From the NCBI GenBank assembly GCA_024663395.1, contig JANFAH010000084.1:124001-188000 (forward strand): DNA of 64,000 bases, read 5' to 3'. Below are positions 12,665 through 23,556 of this stretch, piece by piece. Numbering within the stretch: position 1 is the first letter of the stretch; each line of letters opens with the position of its first letter. Under the pieces are notes generated by a model. It did not search any database and was not told where the DNA came from. It saw only the letters and a list, made by a program, of their open reading frames with translations. Both the position numbers and the translations under genes were made by a program. Source of the stretch: Pisolithus tinctorius. Lineage: Eukaryota; Basidiomycota; Agaricomycetes; Boletales; Pisolithaceae.

Positions 12665-13295
12665 TTAAGCAGCTCTTCCAGAGATGGGCTTATGCATTAC
12701 CTCTTTGTTGCCATGTATAAAGTCCCTTGTTCTTTTATGTGTGCGTACATATGTGGCATTGGCAATCTGATCGACTTCATGATCGAGTGGGGTACGATTT
12801 TGGAGAGGATCAGAGTCAAGGAATGCGGGATGAGGTATCAAATCGAAAAGCTTGTCCGTCTCGTCAGGGAATCCCCAAATGCCATTCCCAAAGTGCGACG
12901 TCTTAGGCTGAGTGATGTTTCCATCAGACCTTTTGACATCTGGGTCGAGTCCCCAGAGTTTTCTGAACGACGAACAATGAGATGTGGAACCAGGAAAAGA
13001 CACCAACGGTTATCGCCCTCCTGAATTGACGCCAATGCCTTACGTTGAGATCACCTCCAAGGGACAAGCATTCTAAACGACAACAACGTTATGACCAGGC
13101 ACGCGAAATTCAATGAACAATCGAACTGGATCTGTAAGGAACAGATACGAGGAACTAAGAATGAGGACGCGGAATGATGCCGAGAGCGGTGGCAGGGAGG
13201 TTCCGCAAGCAAAGAGGATAAGACTTCAGAGGGAGAGTCTAGCTCTCAACAAAAGGGTAGCCAGTGCCCGAGCTAAGTTTAAACGAAGGTCACGA
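12665..13295 (+). pseudogene. LCP5/neuroguidin relic
   Basis: Homologous to the intact LCP5 at 16537-17743. The motif RYQIEKLVRLVRESPNA near 12835 matches RYQIEKLVRLAEESSKA of the intact gene. Further matches are the PEFSERR segment and, near 13180, the basic tail (SRM..RTRNDAESGG, PQAKRIRLQRES). The first exon is mostly deleted, as is the stretch between the PYL motif and the RTRN motif. The terminal stop is lost (TGA replaced by CGA). Confidence 0.82.
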
Positions 13296-13334
13296 TTGGC
13301 TGTAATAGACTACCGCGACATGTCGTGTTCTTTA

Positions 13335-13470
13335 CCACGCAACCAGCTAATACGTCAGCACCGGTCAGTCACTGGTACGGCAACTGTTTGTACTCAAAAA
13401 CTGATTGCGACGAGGCATCGGCGGTCGCCCGTGATACGAAGAGGCACCGAGTCGAGTCGAGGCAAAGTGA
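13335..13470 (+). pseudogene. UNG exon 1 relic
   Basis: Matches exon 1 of the intact UNG gene (17810-17925): the segment SVTG..A TV, then RDTKRHRVE, against [13 protein letters not shown] and RDTKKRRVE. The equivalent of the start codon at 13337 reads ACG, so translation could not begin there. The catalytic exons were not copied. The paired CGCGT cores in front of the intact gene are also changed here. Confidence 0.78.
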
Positions 13471-13483
13471 GAAACGTGATCGA

Positions 13484-13635
13484 GCAGAGCTGGACCAGAC
13501 CGTCTAAGAAGCTTGATTTGGAAATGAGTGGCAGGCTAACGTAATTTCCCACGCCTCTCCAAACGGATATTTGCCCCTGTCTGCCGGTGCACAAAAGAAA
13601 GATGTATGCTAGGGGGCTGGCATCACGTGGGTGTT
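13484..13635. repeat. Segment similar to the NOT4 upstream region
   Basis: About 110-150 bp resemble 8014-8150, which lies upstream of the NOT4 start codon and downstream of PDCD5. The best shared core is AAACGGATATTTGCCCCTGT at 13561-13580, matching 8087-8106 closely, with CAGAGCTGGA at the left end of both and GCATCACG toward the right. It lies exactly between the decayed and the intact copy of the duplication. Confidence 0.65.
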
Positions 13636-14111
13636 CCACACGATTGGTTGATAGCTTGGTGTAGGTGGCTACCGATCGTCGACAGGGACAGGGTGCAAAG
13701 TCTCTTAACGATCACAACCTATGACCATACTCGAGATCGGATGGACAGAATAAAGCCACCTCACCGTTTGAAAAGATGGTTACCGAAGGTGTTGCCAATG
13801 CTAGTGTCCAGCGCAAGGAGTCCGGTAGTACGTATTTGGGTCGCTCAATAGCAACCGTCATGGCATTGTATTTCGCACCAGAAGTTATGATTGCCAATCA
13901 CTTTTTTGGGGGTACTCGCCTTCAGTGTTTCATTAGAGAAGTCGTCTTTACCGAGGTCCAATGAAAGCCGTGCAGAGATGTAGTCCCATTCGTTGGTATA
14001 GATCAGCAGGACTGTGCAAAAAGTCCATGGGTATAATATACAACACATGATCGTTAAACATATGCTTGTACGTGAGGCGTAAAACCTGCAGTGCAAGCAA
14101 GTCCGAAGAGT

Positions 14112-15905
14112 TCAAGAATAATATTCCTTCACGAACCTGCCCCACCTCTCGATTACAGGTTTAACTATAAGATCCCATTCCCTCCCTTCGTATTTTCCTT
14201 CGTTTGGCCGACGGAAAGAAAATATTTCCCGGTGAACAACCCCACCTAATCGGATGTTGTCAGTGCAAGGGCAATTATACAGAAAAATAAATATCGTACA
14301 ATCTAGACAGCGATTGGCGCTCTTCACAGCAGAAAGTCCACTAGAAAGGGCGCCAGCTGCAGAAGGCGATTGCTTGGAATTGTTCGTTTTCGGCCACTCA
14401 GATTCTAAGTATGGCGCATAGAGTGACAAATCTGCAAGTTCTATGTGGACAAGGCGCTCCAGACGGTGACAAAGGGGGCCAGGATCTCCAGCCTTCATTT
14501 GGCCCCTGAGCAAGCTCCCGTTTGTCCCGTTGTCGGAATCGGGTTCAACGGTGCCAGGCCACCACCCGCGCAAGACCTGTTCTCTAGATCCGCATTGCTT
14601 ATCCCACTGATCAAGACGCTTCTTGAGATTGACAGTTCTGCCGACCTTTAACTGGATAAGTTGTGCGTCGGAAGGGTCTGAGCGTCGACGAATACGTTGT
14701 CAACACTAGCGCGGCCCGGGAAAAACGAACAATACCTCGAATTTCAAAGGTATATATATAACCCGGACGATCAGATTTAGAGGGAGCCCTTGCCATCTCT
14801 TCTTTAAGTGCCAACTGGGTATCCACTCTCAAATACTCAGGCACATAATCTAAAAAATGATGGTCTACGTGGATATTTGGAACGGACCACAGAAGGTACG
14901 AATCTTACCTTTAAATTCAACATATCTATCTGCATGACCGGTTCTTGTGACATAGAATCCGGTCTCTTTCATATTTCGGTGCTGATGACAATACGCAGCG
15001 GGTATAGGATCCAAAATTGCATGTGTAGGGGGCAACTTAACGGTCCGTGAGCATTGTTTGTTAGACTTGGTTGTAGCGCCGCACTGGACAGTAACCTGGC
15101 CAGAGGGAGACGCGGATGCAGAGGATGAAATTGATGTTGTGTGGGGTCTGGTCGGAGTCACAACGAATGCTGGTCGAGAGAAGTCATCTGCAACTGATGG
15201 TATAGCAGGCGCGCTCTTTGCGCCGTGCGTGCGAGGGGTATCAGGATTAGATTGCAGTGAGTACACGGTAGATACAGCAGGCGCATCAAGCTTAGGTCGC
15301 GGTGGAGTTGCAAAAGGTAGTCTCTTTGGGTCATGCGAGGCAGGGATATCAGGTTTAAATTGCGGTGAATATACGGTAGATACAGCAGGTGCATCATGCT
15401 TGGGTTGCAAGTGAGTCGCGAAAGGTAGTGTCTGTGGGGGCTGTAGCGTTGTCTTCGGCTGATTGTGAGAATCTATCATCTGCAGTGCGTGTTGCATCGT
15501 CCGTGACCGCTGTTCTGCTTGAGGACGTGGTCTAGGCATGGACCCTGGGGTATTTGGGTATGGAGAAGATACGACTTTGCCATTTGGCGAAGATGGACGA
15601 CGGACGCTATCCATCACCTTGTTCACCGCGTGTAGAACCGGTTCAAAGCTCCCAATCAACCTTTTCTTGGACTTGCCATCCGAGAACCATCGACTCCGGT
15701 GTTTCTGGTCGTCGCCATGGTCTGCCGTCGCCGAAAGGTTAAGTGCGGGGACATTTTCGCTCAGAGCACGACTGCTCGACAGAGGTGCATCGGTAAGTAT
15801 TTTTTCTGGTCCCTTGTCTGACTTCTCGGCCAGTGCAAGGGCGTTGAAGGACTCGACGAGATCACGGTTTCGGGATGGTTTTGAAGACTGGTGTGGGTGG
15901 TTCAT
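14112..15905 (-). CDS. GIY-YIG/DUF1766-type protein with CxH motif and internal repeats
   Basis: Exons 14909-15905, 14736-14849, 14300-14677 and 14112-14245 join in phase to 540 residues. Residues 1-260 are disordered and rich in S, P and K, and include two tandem 36-residue repeats (LPFAT..PK.DAPAVSTVYS). Next comes a cysteine/histidine motif, CGATTKSNKQC ... YCHQH, of the kind annotated DUF5763, possibly zinc-binding. The C-terminal half matches the fungal DUF1766/T5orf172 branch of the GIY-YIG nuclease superfamily: GYIYTFEI, LKVGRTVNLKKRLDQW, VLRGWWPGT, CLDCGVVHREIFSFRR and KPVIERWGRF. The equivalent of the catalytic arginine (KKRLDQW) is present. Whether it is an active nuclease is unknown. 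The start at 15905 is the first ATG followed by a family-like sequence (an in-frame codon upstream extends the frame). Divergent from LCP5. Confidence 0.8.
15214..15429 (-). repeat. Two 108-bp tandem repeats in the GIY-YIG gene
   Basis: Units at 15214-15321 and 15322-15429 each encode 36 residues and share the core ACGGTAGATACAGCAGG. A shortened third unit follows at 15430. Related units are also visible in the decayed copy near 11850-12030, so the repeat pre-dates the segmental duplication. Confidence 0.8.
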
Positions 15906-16536
15906 TGACGAATTCCTACACAGGGAAAGTACGAATGCAAGCCAGCCGGGATGGCTGCGCCTTATATCCCGTGCGGACCTCGTGGTGGTAGCCAATTGTA
16001 GTATGTACTACTTTGTCTCGAGGAGCGTCGAATCATATCGCCTCGAACACCGCCATATTGGGTGGGAGTTTCAAGAAGTCGAACTTACGTGTCAGTAGCA
16101 TCCGAACGCGTGTTTCTTTTGTTTCCCCATACTACATACGACAGCGACCACAAAATCGTCGATATCTCATACATACGGTGAGTATATCGCAGTCACTTTC
16201 TAAATGAACTGTACTTTGGAAGATGAAACGCACTGGGCTCTGACAGTTTGTTGATGTCACTGCATTACGCTCCTACGAGAGCGGCGGCCTAGAAAACCGT
16301 TAACTGACTCGTTCTCTTAAACCCCTCGCTGCATTGCTTAGCACAGCTAACATTGCAATTATTATCCTACTTATTGCAGTGCGAACCTCTCCAGAAACCG
16401 TGCCCCTGTAGGCTGTCCTGCCTGAGCGTGGGAAGTCGGGTCCACTGCAAAATTTTGTGATCGTTTGTTGTACTCTGCGGTGACACAGATACAGACACTT
16501 CACGGCTCCATAATCAGTACCTGGAGCAGCTCCGAT
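15906..16536. promoter_or_regulatory. Divergent upstream region, GIY-YIG gene and LCP5
   Basis: A 630-bp gap between divergent start codons. The block TACGCTCCTACGAGAGCGG at about 16267 is kept in the decayed copy, whereas the part nearest the GIY-YIG gene is deleted there. No coding segment is recognised. Confidence 0.45.
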
Positions 16537-17743
16537 ATGGCTGAAGTCCAACATGTCTGCTCGGCTTTGGACGAGATGACTACCAGTATGGCGTCGGTCA
16601 GGGAGCTTATGCAGTCCCTCAGAGACAAGTACGTCCTTCCTGGTGATATTCGTGTAATGTACGCTTACACCAATCATAGACAAGCTTCTTCAGATGCAGT
16701 GAATACGACAAATGGCATATCTTTGCTGTCTTGGAAGCATCATCTGATGTTGTCATATATACAATCCCTCGTTCTTTTATGTGCTCGTCGAGCCGTAGGG
16801 GATTCCATGGAAGACAGGACACCACCGTCTAACCCTTTTAGTACCACTGACCGCAGTTCGCGCGGATCTGGCGTTGGCGATCTGGTGGACTCCATGATCG
16901 AAGGGCGTGTGGTCTTAGAAAAGATCAAAGTCATGGAGAGCAGGATGAGGTATCAAATTGAAAAACTTGTCCGCCTCGCGGAAGAATCTTCAAAAGCCGT
17001 TACCGAAGGTGCGTTTAGGAGGCGACAGGTCGTGATGCCTCGAGCTGAGTGATACTTTATCAGATCCTTTGGCTTTTCGGCCGAATCCCCAGAATTTTGT
17101 GAACAACGAACAATCAGATGGGGAATCAGGAGAAGACGCCGACGAAAAATCACGAGAGGATGGCATATACCGTCCTCCCAAATTGGCACCAATGCCTTAC
17201 CTAGAAACCTCCTCGGACAAGCGTTCTAAACGACAACCCATCCCAAAAACGTTATCATCTCTTATACACCAGGACCCCTCGCGTCCTCATATGGAGTCCA
17301 CATCCGGATTGGGTTTCACACCAGCTCTAGCCTCGGACCGGGCACGCGAAATTCAACGAATGACAGAATTTGAAGAGGATAACTTCACCCGTTTAATGAT
17401 GAAGAAAAAAGATGCACGTCGGCGAAAGCGCGATGAGGAAGACCTGGCGCTGGGTGGATCCGGCACGAGCAAGGGGAGGCGTCGTGGTCGCGGCCTCGAG
17501 GATGAATTTGGGGATATCCTGCATTCTGTTAGTCGAACCAAAACCGGATCCGTAGGCGACGGATACGAGGAACTAAGACAGAGAGGGAAGAAATCCGATG
17601 CACTCGCCCGCTCGAGAATGAGGACGCGGGATGATGTCGAGAGCGATGGCGAGCACGTTCCGCAAGCAAAGAGGACGAGATTTGAGAGGGAGAGACGAAC
17701 TCTCAACAAAAAGATACGAGCTAAATCTAAACAAAGGTCGTGA
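16537..17743 (+). CDS. LCP5: LCP5/neuroguidin, U3 snoRNP-associated (Sas10/Utp3 family)
   Basis: Nucleolar factor of the small-subunit processome needed for pre-18S rRNA maturation. Exons 16537-16628, 16680-17008 and 17064-17743 are in phase, 366 residues. The Sas10/Utp3/C1D domain is visible in the N-terminal half (SLLSWKHHLMLSYIQSLVLL ... VLEKIKVMESRMRYQIEKL). It is followed by DPLAFRPNPQNF, IYRPPKLAPMPY and a strongly basic C-terminal tail with KKDARRRKRDEED and RTLNKKIRAKSKQRS. The start ATG at 16537 reads MAEVQHVCSALDEMTTSM, like relatives. It is the intact partner of the relic at 12665-13295 and ends only 66 bp before the UNG start codon. Confidence 0.9.
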
Positions 17744-17809
17744 TTGGCTACGTAGTAGTACTACCGCGTCGCGTCGCGCCACTGGCGTCTTCACTGTTCT
17801 TTGCATACC
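17744..17809 (+). promoter_or_regulatory. Short UNG promoter with tandem CGCGT cores
   Basis: The LCP5-UNG gap is only 66 bp. It carries CGCGTCGCGTCGCG at 17765-17778, two direct copies of CGCGT plus a further CGCG. CGCGT is the reverse complement of ACGCG, the core of the MluI cell-cycle box bound by MBF-type factors in yeasts. Function here is inferred, not shown. Confidence 0.5.
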
Positions 17810-19163
17810 ATGCAATCAACAAGTAGGTCGGTCACTGGTAAGACCGCTACTGTCATTACTCGCAAACGCATTGCGACAACATCGGCGGTTGCTCGTGACA
17901 CGAAAAAACGCAGAGTCGAGGTGAAGTAAGAATAGCCAGTGTCATCGCATACGTCCTGTGAATCTGCATTGACCTCTGGGCTGGTGAAGGTCGACGACTA
18001 CTGTGACTTCCTTAAAGCTCATAGATGACGGTGACACGTCGGATTTGATTCGCGCTCTGGAATGTCTCGAGCAAGATACCTTGGGTGAATCGTGGAAGAA
18101 AGCTCTGCGAGCCGAGTTCTCGAAACCATATTTCCTCAAGGTGCGAGTCTTGCAATCGCGATCGTCTGAACATATGGATCCCACCAAATCTCGCCGTCTA
18201 GCTTAAGGACTTTCTGATCTCCGAACACAAATCCCATGTAGTATACCCACCAAGTGAGGGCTGATTTCCACGTGGCTCCACTGTCATTTTGATTGTCGTA
18301 GTCAAAGACATATACTCGTGGTCAAGATTGACACCCCTGGAATCCGTCAAAGTCGTCGTCCTGGGTCAGGTGAGAGATGGCATTCTGCTGTAAGCTTTAA
18401 CATGCTAACGCCATGCAGGATCCTTACCATAACACTGGCCAGGCACATGGTGGGTATTTTTTTCCACTCGGTCTAGGAAAGTTACACGGTTTACGTCCTA
18501 CATATTTTTAGGATTATCATTCTCCGTGTTACCCCCCACAAAATTACCAGGTTCTCTCAAGAACATATATAAGCAGCTTTCTGTAGATGTTCCAGCATTC
18601 AAACCTCCGTTGATTGGGTAAGGATTGCACCGTGACTAATTCTTGCACTATTGAACAAGAACAACACAGGGACTTAACTCCACTCGCTAAAGCAGGTGTT
18701 CTTTGGCTAAACACCTGTCTCACCGTTCGCGCCCACACCGCCAACTCGCATTCGAAGAAAGGATGGGAGTCATTTACCGATGCAGTTATAAAAGCGGTCT
18801 TGGATAGAGAGGATGACAGAGGGGTCGTGTTCTTTGCTTGGGGTCTACCCGCCCAGAAAACGTGTGAACGGTTGGGTATCGATGAGGTATGTGCTCTGCA
18901 TTTGAGCACCGTTTGCTGTGCTGAATCACTAATCTAGGACAAACATTTGGTATTGAGGTAGGTGGTTTGCTGCTCCGAGCCGCGAGAGTTGTCAACACAT
19001 GTGAATTGTTCCGGATAGATCTGCTCATCCCTCTCCATTATCCGCGCACCGTGGATTCCTTGGAAATGGTCACTTCAAGAAGGCCAATGAATGGTTGCGC
19101 AAGACAAACGATTCAGAGATTGACTGGACTGGACTGTGTTCTGCAGAACCTCCTGAGCAATAG
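17810..19163 (+). CDS. UNG1: Uracil-DNA glycosylase, family 1
   Basis: Removes uracil from DNA to start base excision repair, in nucleus and mitochondria. Nine exons in phase: 17810-17925, 17990-18140, 18202-18253, 18302-18369, 18419-18449, 18512-18617, 18670-18886, 18938-18957, 19019-19163; 301 residues. The water-activating loop reads GQDPYH, with the catalytic Asp near residue 130. The uracil-contacting strand reads [19 protein letters not shown]. The loop HPSPLS carries the catalytic His near residue 257. [10 protein letters not shown] replaces the usual LLLN..LTVR. The first 40 residues are basic ([14 protein letters not shown]), fitting a targeting segment. Tail-to-tail with PAN2, 120 bp apart. 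Confidence 0.93.
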
Positions 19164-19283
19164 CTTCCTTATCTTGAACCGGACTTTGGCACGCATGTTC
19201 AACCTGAAGTGTGCATATAACCCACATTGTATTACTGTAAGATACGTAATATTTATATGTTTGCGAGCTTTGTCGTTTTGTAG

Positions 19284-22200
19284 TCAGCGGTTCCTATTCC
19301 AATCGCGTCCGCCGGCAAACCGCGACATGTCTGGGAGACTGTAGAAGTTTGCGTTCATGCGCGTGAACTGCTGCTGTTGGTTGAAATTGCTAGGGGACAA
19401 GTTTAACTGAGGCGCTGGCGACGGTGCTTGCGTCGGTGGACCGGATGTTTGTGGCTTTGATGGCGATGTAGATGCACCAGCAGACGCCGGAGGTTTGAAG
19501 TTCTAGTGCAAATCGGTCAGTTTCTAGTTAGTCACTCATAAAGCGCGAAGCGCAGGGACTGACATATTGTCGACCTTCGCGATACAGCTCCTCCAATTTC
19601 TCATCGAACGCACCCCGTTCTTCCATGTCTTGGTAGGCCTTGTATAACCGAAGTGCAGAGTTGGCGTCTTCGATAGAATCGTGCGTGTCGGTCTGAATGT
19701 TCTCTCCCAATATGTACCACGCCAAATAACGCAGTGACAGTCGTCGTTGCCGACTGCTAATGAAATATAGGTCGACAGTGTCGATGACCTGTTCTGGCGG
19801 GACATAGATGTCTATGTTTTAAAGTAAGGGGGCTGATCACATCAATAGGATCGTGGTTGACTGACTGATAATCCGAAAATCCTTCGATAACCCATGACCG
19901 ACGAAAATGCACCCCCGATCAACGAGCAAACGCAACTTTTTGTAAACTAGCTTCAGCGGTGTTAGCGTGAAGGGAGATAAATGGGGGTCCAAATCCCCAT
20001 CTAAAACAAGAGGTTAGTGGGTCATACCATTAGTCAGGAAGATGCAGAAACTTGCATTTGATCCCAGAAAACTCTGTCAAGTAGTCAACTATAGCTTCAC
20101 TCGTATGGATATGATCGTCAATGAAAGGTACCCCTTCCTTTGGACCGTCTCCACGTAATACGGACACGCGTGCCAGACTGAGGCGAGCTGGTCTAAGGAC
20201 TCGACTAGTCCCGTCAGAACGGTACTCAATCTCCTCCTGTATAGTGCGTCAGCGGGGCTAGGATCGGTGTCCAAGTCGAATTCCCTACCTGTTGCATGGA
20301 CACAAACTCAGCGTCAATCGCAACCAGTGTTCCAGGTGTAGGAAGCTCCTCAAAGCGAAGTGGCTCGTGTCTGATGAGACTCTTGTCGCGGTTACTAAAC
20401 TGCGAATGAGAAAAATGCAATGAATCGACAGATAAGCCACCCACATAGATATTGACGTATCCTGGCTTAGTATGGAAGGGTCGAGTTCGTCAGGAAGTCC
20501 CCTGAAATCCAGCCTGTCCCGTACGTCTGTCCGTTCTAGGTACAAAATGGAAGGTTTCTGTCATGAAATAAGTATGGCAAGTTCATAATAACGATTCAGA
20601 CGCTCCTTCCAAGTGCTTGGAAAACTAAGAGCTTCCTCTTCGGAAATATTGCGGACAACGAAGTCATTGAACAAATACCATGGGCCCTTCGTGTTCACAC
20701 CGGTTTCTGCATGATAAACATGCGCTGGTGGCACTAATCACAGTGAATCGAAAGTCAAATGAGTCCTACAGTACTCCACCTTTAATGAGCGCAACCAGAT
20801 GTGACTGCTTCGTCTTCGTAGTAATTTGGCATACTATTGCCTAGGAAGTTCTTCAATGTGTTAAATAATAGAGACAGCGCGCGGACTAACCCTGAGTTCA
20901 TATGTGGCAATCTCCGGATCTTCTACCCCATCAATTTCTCCCTGTAGCTCGATTTGCGACTGCAAAAATGACCCATGTCGAGTATCAAACCAGAATTTCA
21001 TGCTCTCCTCGTTGTAAATGGATGTATTGATTGCGAGAATAGGTGGAAGATCTGCGGTGGATATAGAACGTCGGGAAATGAATGTCGCGAATTGCTTGCA
21101 GGTCTGGCATGTGGCTTTATGGCTCATCTCTCGGATGATAGAACTGCGGATGATATTGGCAAAGTCGGTCAAAATCTGTGGCTCGTTTGGAGACATCTGC
21201 GCAACGTCGTTAGGCTAACCAAACACCAAAATATTCGGGAATACCAACTGGCCGGGGGTAAACCATGTCGATGATGTGCGTCATGTTCTCCTTCTCCCGA
21301 ACTGCCTTGCAGTTCAAACAGGTGACAATGTTCTTTGCGTCAATACCGAGTAATTGTGTGATCGGCGCCGCAGCAGGCGAGTTGGTGTCTGACGAATAAG
21401 GGTCACGCTGATATACGACAGGGTTGTGCGGGAACGAATTTCCCTCCACGCTGAGATGATCGACAAAGAACCTATGGAAGGACTGGATCATCTGGTCATA
21501 TGGCGCTTCCCTGCCATAGTCGATGAGGTCTAACTGGTTGCGGGCTAACAAACAACTTTAATTATACCCGCGAAAAATCACTCAACAACATACCCTGGGC
21601 CAGTACACCTATCACCCTGCAGAAATTACTTGCCTGGCAGTTTGTCCCGTGGGCGTCCTCAAGCATGCGGACGACAAACCCAAGCTCACAAAGTAAGCAA
21701 TGCTCTCGCGGACAGTTTGTCGTGGTGTGCGACTTGGCCAAATTCCTGATGGGGTGCGTGTAGTGCATCACTTGGAGAATTGGATTCGTGTACGAGTTGA
21801 GGATATGTGTTTCCAACCCACTGTAGGACGTTTTGTTGTAGAACCTGCACGATGCTTAGCCCAGTCCTATGCGTTACCTATATGTTACGATTCTCACCCG
21901 AAGTCGAAGTCTTCTACTCCGAATTTGGAGTACTCGATTTCAACTTTGCGGTACATTCGCGGTACCTCTTCGACACTATCATCAATCGAGAGATTTTCGA
22001 GGTCTACCTGCATCATACACCGTAAGGAATAAAGACAGTGCAAGTGAAACATGATACTTACATCGTCCCTCCGACTTTTGCCGCTCCTAAAGCGACCCTG
22101 GTCCTTCGTGTTCGTGACCTGAACGCGATTTCGTCGCCCCCGCAATTCCTTCGGTAAAGCGGCGTAGGCTATATTGTCATTGACCTTCATTGTACTTAGG

Positions 22201-23556
22201 ATCTGAGGGGGAATCTTCGGCAGAGGTGGGTAGTGTAAGCCATGTGAGACGAAGCGAGGTGTCCAGGACGACAAGAGCAGCGTATTATAGTGAGGCATTC
22301 CAATAGAGTTCAGTGGACTGCATTTGATTGACTTGGTCAACAAGAAGCCTCCCGCGCCGTATATAAGACCCACGTGGAATCTGTCCAGGTTATGTCGGGC
22401 AAAGGTTCAGGGACGTCTGCGTGTTCTATTGGCTGTCCTTCAAAGCCATTAAAATACAGCTCGCAGGACTCGTCTGCAGCCGTTAGGAGATGAATATCAC
22501 CGGCAGCGTCGCCAAAACCTATGAAGGAACCACTGGAAGACAACGCAACGGATGTGATGTAGGCGGTCGTTTCGAGCTTCCTGGGGTTTTCGCGGGTAAT
22601 TCAGACGAAAAGTAAAATCGTTACCCACTTGGTAAAACCCGCTAATATTGGTAGCATCAGAAACATCGACAACGTTTACGAGGCCTTGAGCGGACGTCAC
22701 AACCAGGCTGGAGGAATGTTTTGGCACAAGATTGATGAAGGCGGGCCCTTCGGAGAATGGAATGGGAGGCAACGGTCGCATGCTTCGTAGATCATATACC
22801 TTGACGAGCGGGTCAGGAAACTCGTGTCCTCGTCTGCACTTCAGTTATTGCTCGGTGATAGTGACAGACTGGAGAAATTTAAACCTTATACTACGACCAA
22901 CGGTGAAGAAATAGTTGCCAGTAACTTGCAAGTCTTGAACGCCACTGCTGTGAGCTTGAACTGATCCTTCTCCATTCTCTCTTCGAATGCCAGTGCGGGG
23001 GTCGTGAACGCGTACGTAGCCATCAATCGACGCGGACAATAGATTTGAAAGAGAAAATTGAAGGTGTGTAATAACAGAGGATACAGGAGCTTGGCGAACA
23101 GTGTTGCCTGTAGAGGCGTTGAGCAGCATCAATTCCGGCGTGCTGGAAGCTGTTGCCAATAAATTTGGTGTAAAAGTCGATGGGGACGCCGCTGTAAACG
23201 CGGACGTTGGTCTGCAATATCTGGCACGTTAGATTCAGGGGCACAGGTGGCATCGCGACCTACCTGAAATACCATTTGTTCATTCCCCCCTTCGCCCATG
23301 AACCGATACCTTCTCCAGCTAAACCAAACGCTCTGACATAGTTATCACCAACAGTAATCTGCCTGACAGCAAGCCCACCGCCAACCGGGAAAGATACGCC
23401 TCGTAATCCCTGCACCGTATGGAGTGCGACGACAACCCCGGAGTCAACGCCAGCCCATACACTATCAGAAACCGGATCAAACGAGAGCGCTGTTACCGCT
23501 TGAATACCAGCATCGTGCAAGGTTGTGATGGGCGGAAGCGGTTGATACAGAACCAT
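19284..23556 (-). CDS. PAN2: PAN2, catalytic subunit of the PAN2-PAN3 deadenylase
   Basis: Trims mRNA poly(A) tails in the cytoplasm together with PAN3. A multi-exon gene on the minus strand; the start at 23556 reads [10 protein letters not shown], as in relatives. In order: an N-terminal WD40 propeller ([40 protein letters not shown]); the PAN3-binding linker ([28 protein letters not shown]); an inactive ubiquitin-protease-like domain with paired cysteines ([19 protein letters not shown]); and a DEDDh exonuclease with [20 protein letters not shown] and [14 protein letters not shown], so the acidic catalytic residues are intact. The last exon is a low-complexity PQ-rich tail ending RDWNRNR. 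I checked the first exon junctions; the junction near 22895 is uncertain by a few residues. Confidence 0.93.

Larger units (their letters stand above)
10230..13470. repeat. Decayed left copy of a tandem segmental duplication
   Basis: The segment is collinear with about 13700-17930. Many stretches match closely, for example the word TTCAAGAATAATATTCCTTC near 10650 and 14120, CGTAGTGCTCC-like promoter sequence near 12450 and 16270 (TACGCTCCTACGAGAGCGG in both), and the LCP5 motif ATGAGGTATCAAAT near 12830 and 16950. It holds relics of three genes in the same order and orientation as the right copy: a GIY-YIG gene, LCP5 and UNG exon 1. Deletions relative to the right copy remove the GIY-YIG start region (equivalent of roughly 15830-16200) and much of LCP5 exons 1 and 2. 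Confidence 0.85.

Noticed and set aside
10230..13470. Transposable element
   Set aside because: The block is repeated, but it lacks terminal repeats, target-site duplications and transposase or polymerase frames. It contains relics of ordinary genes.
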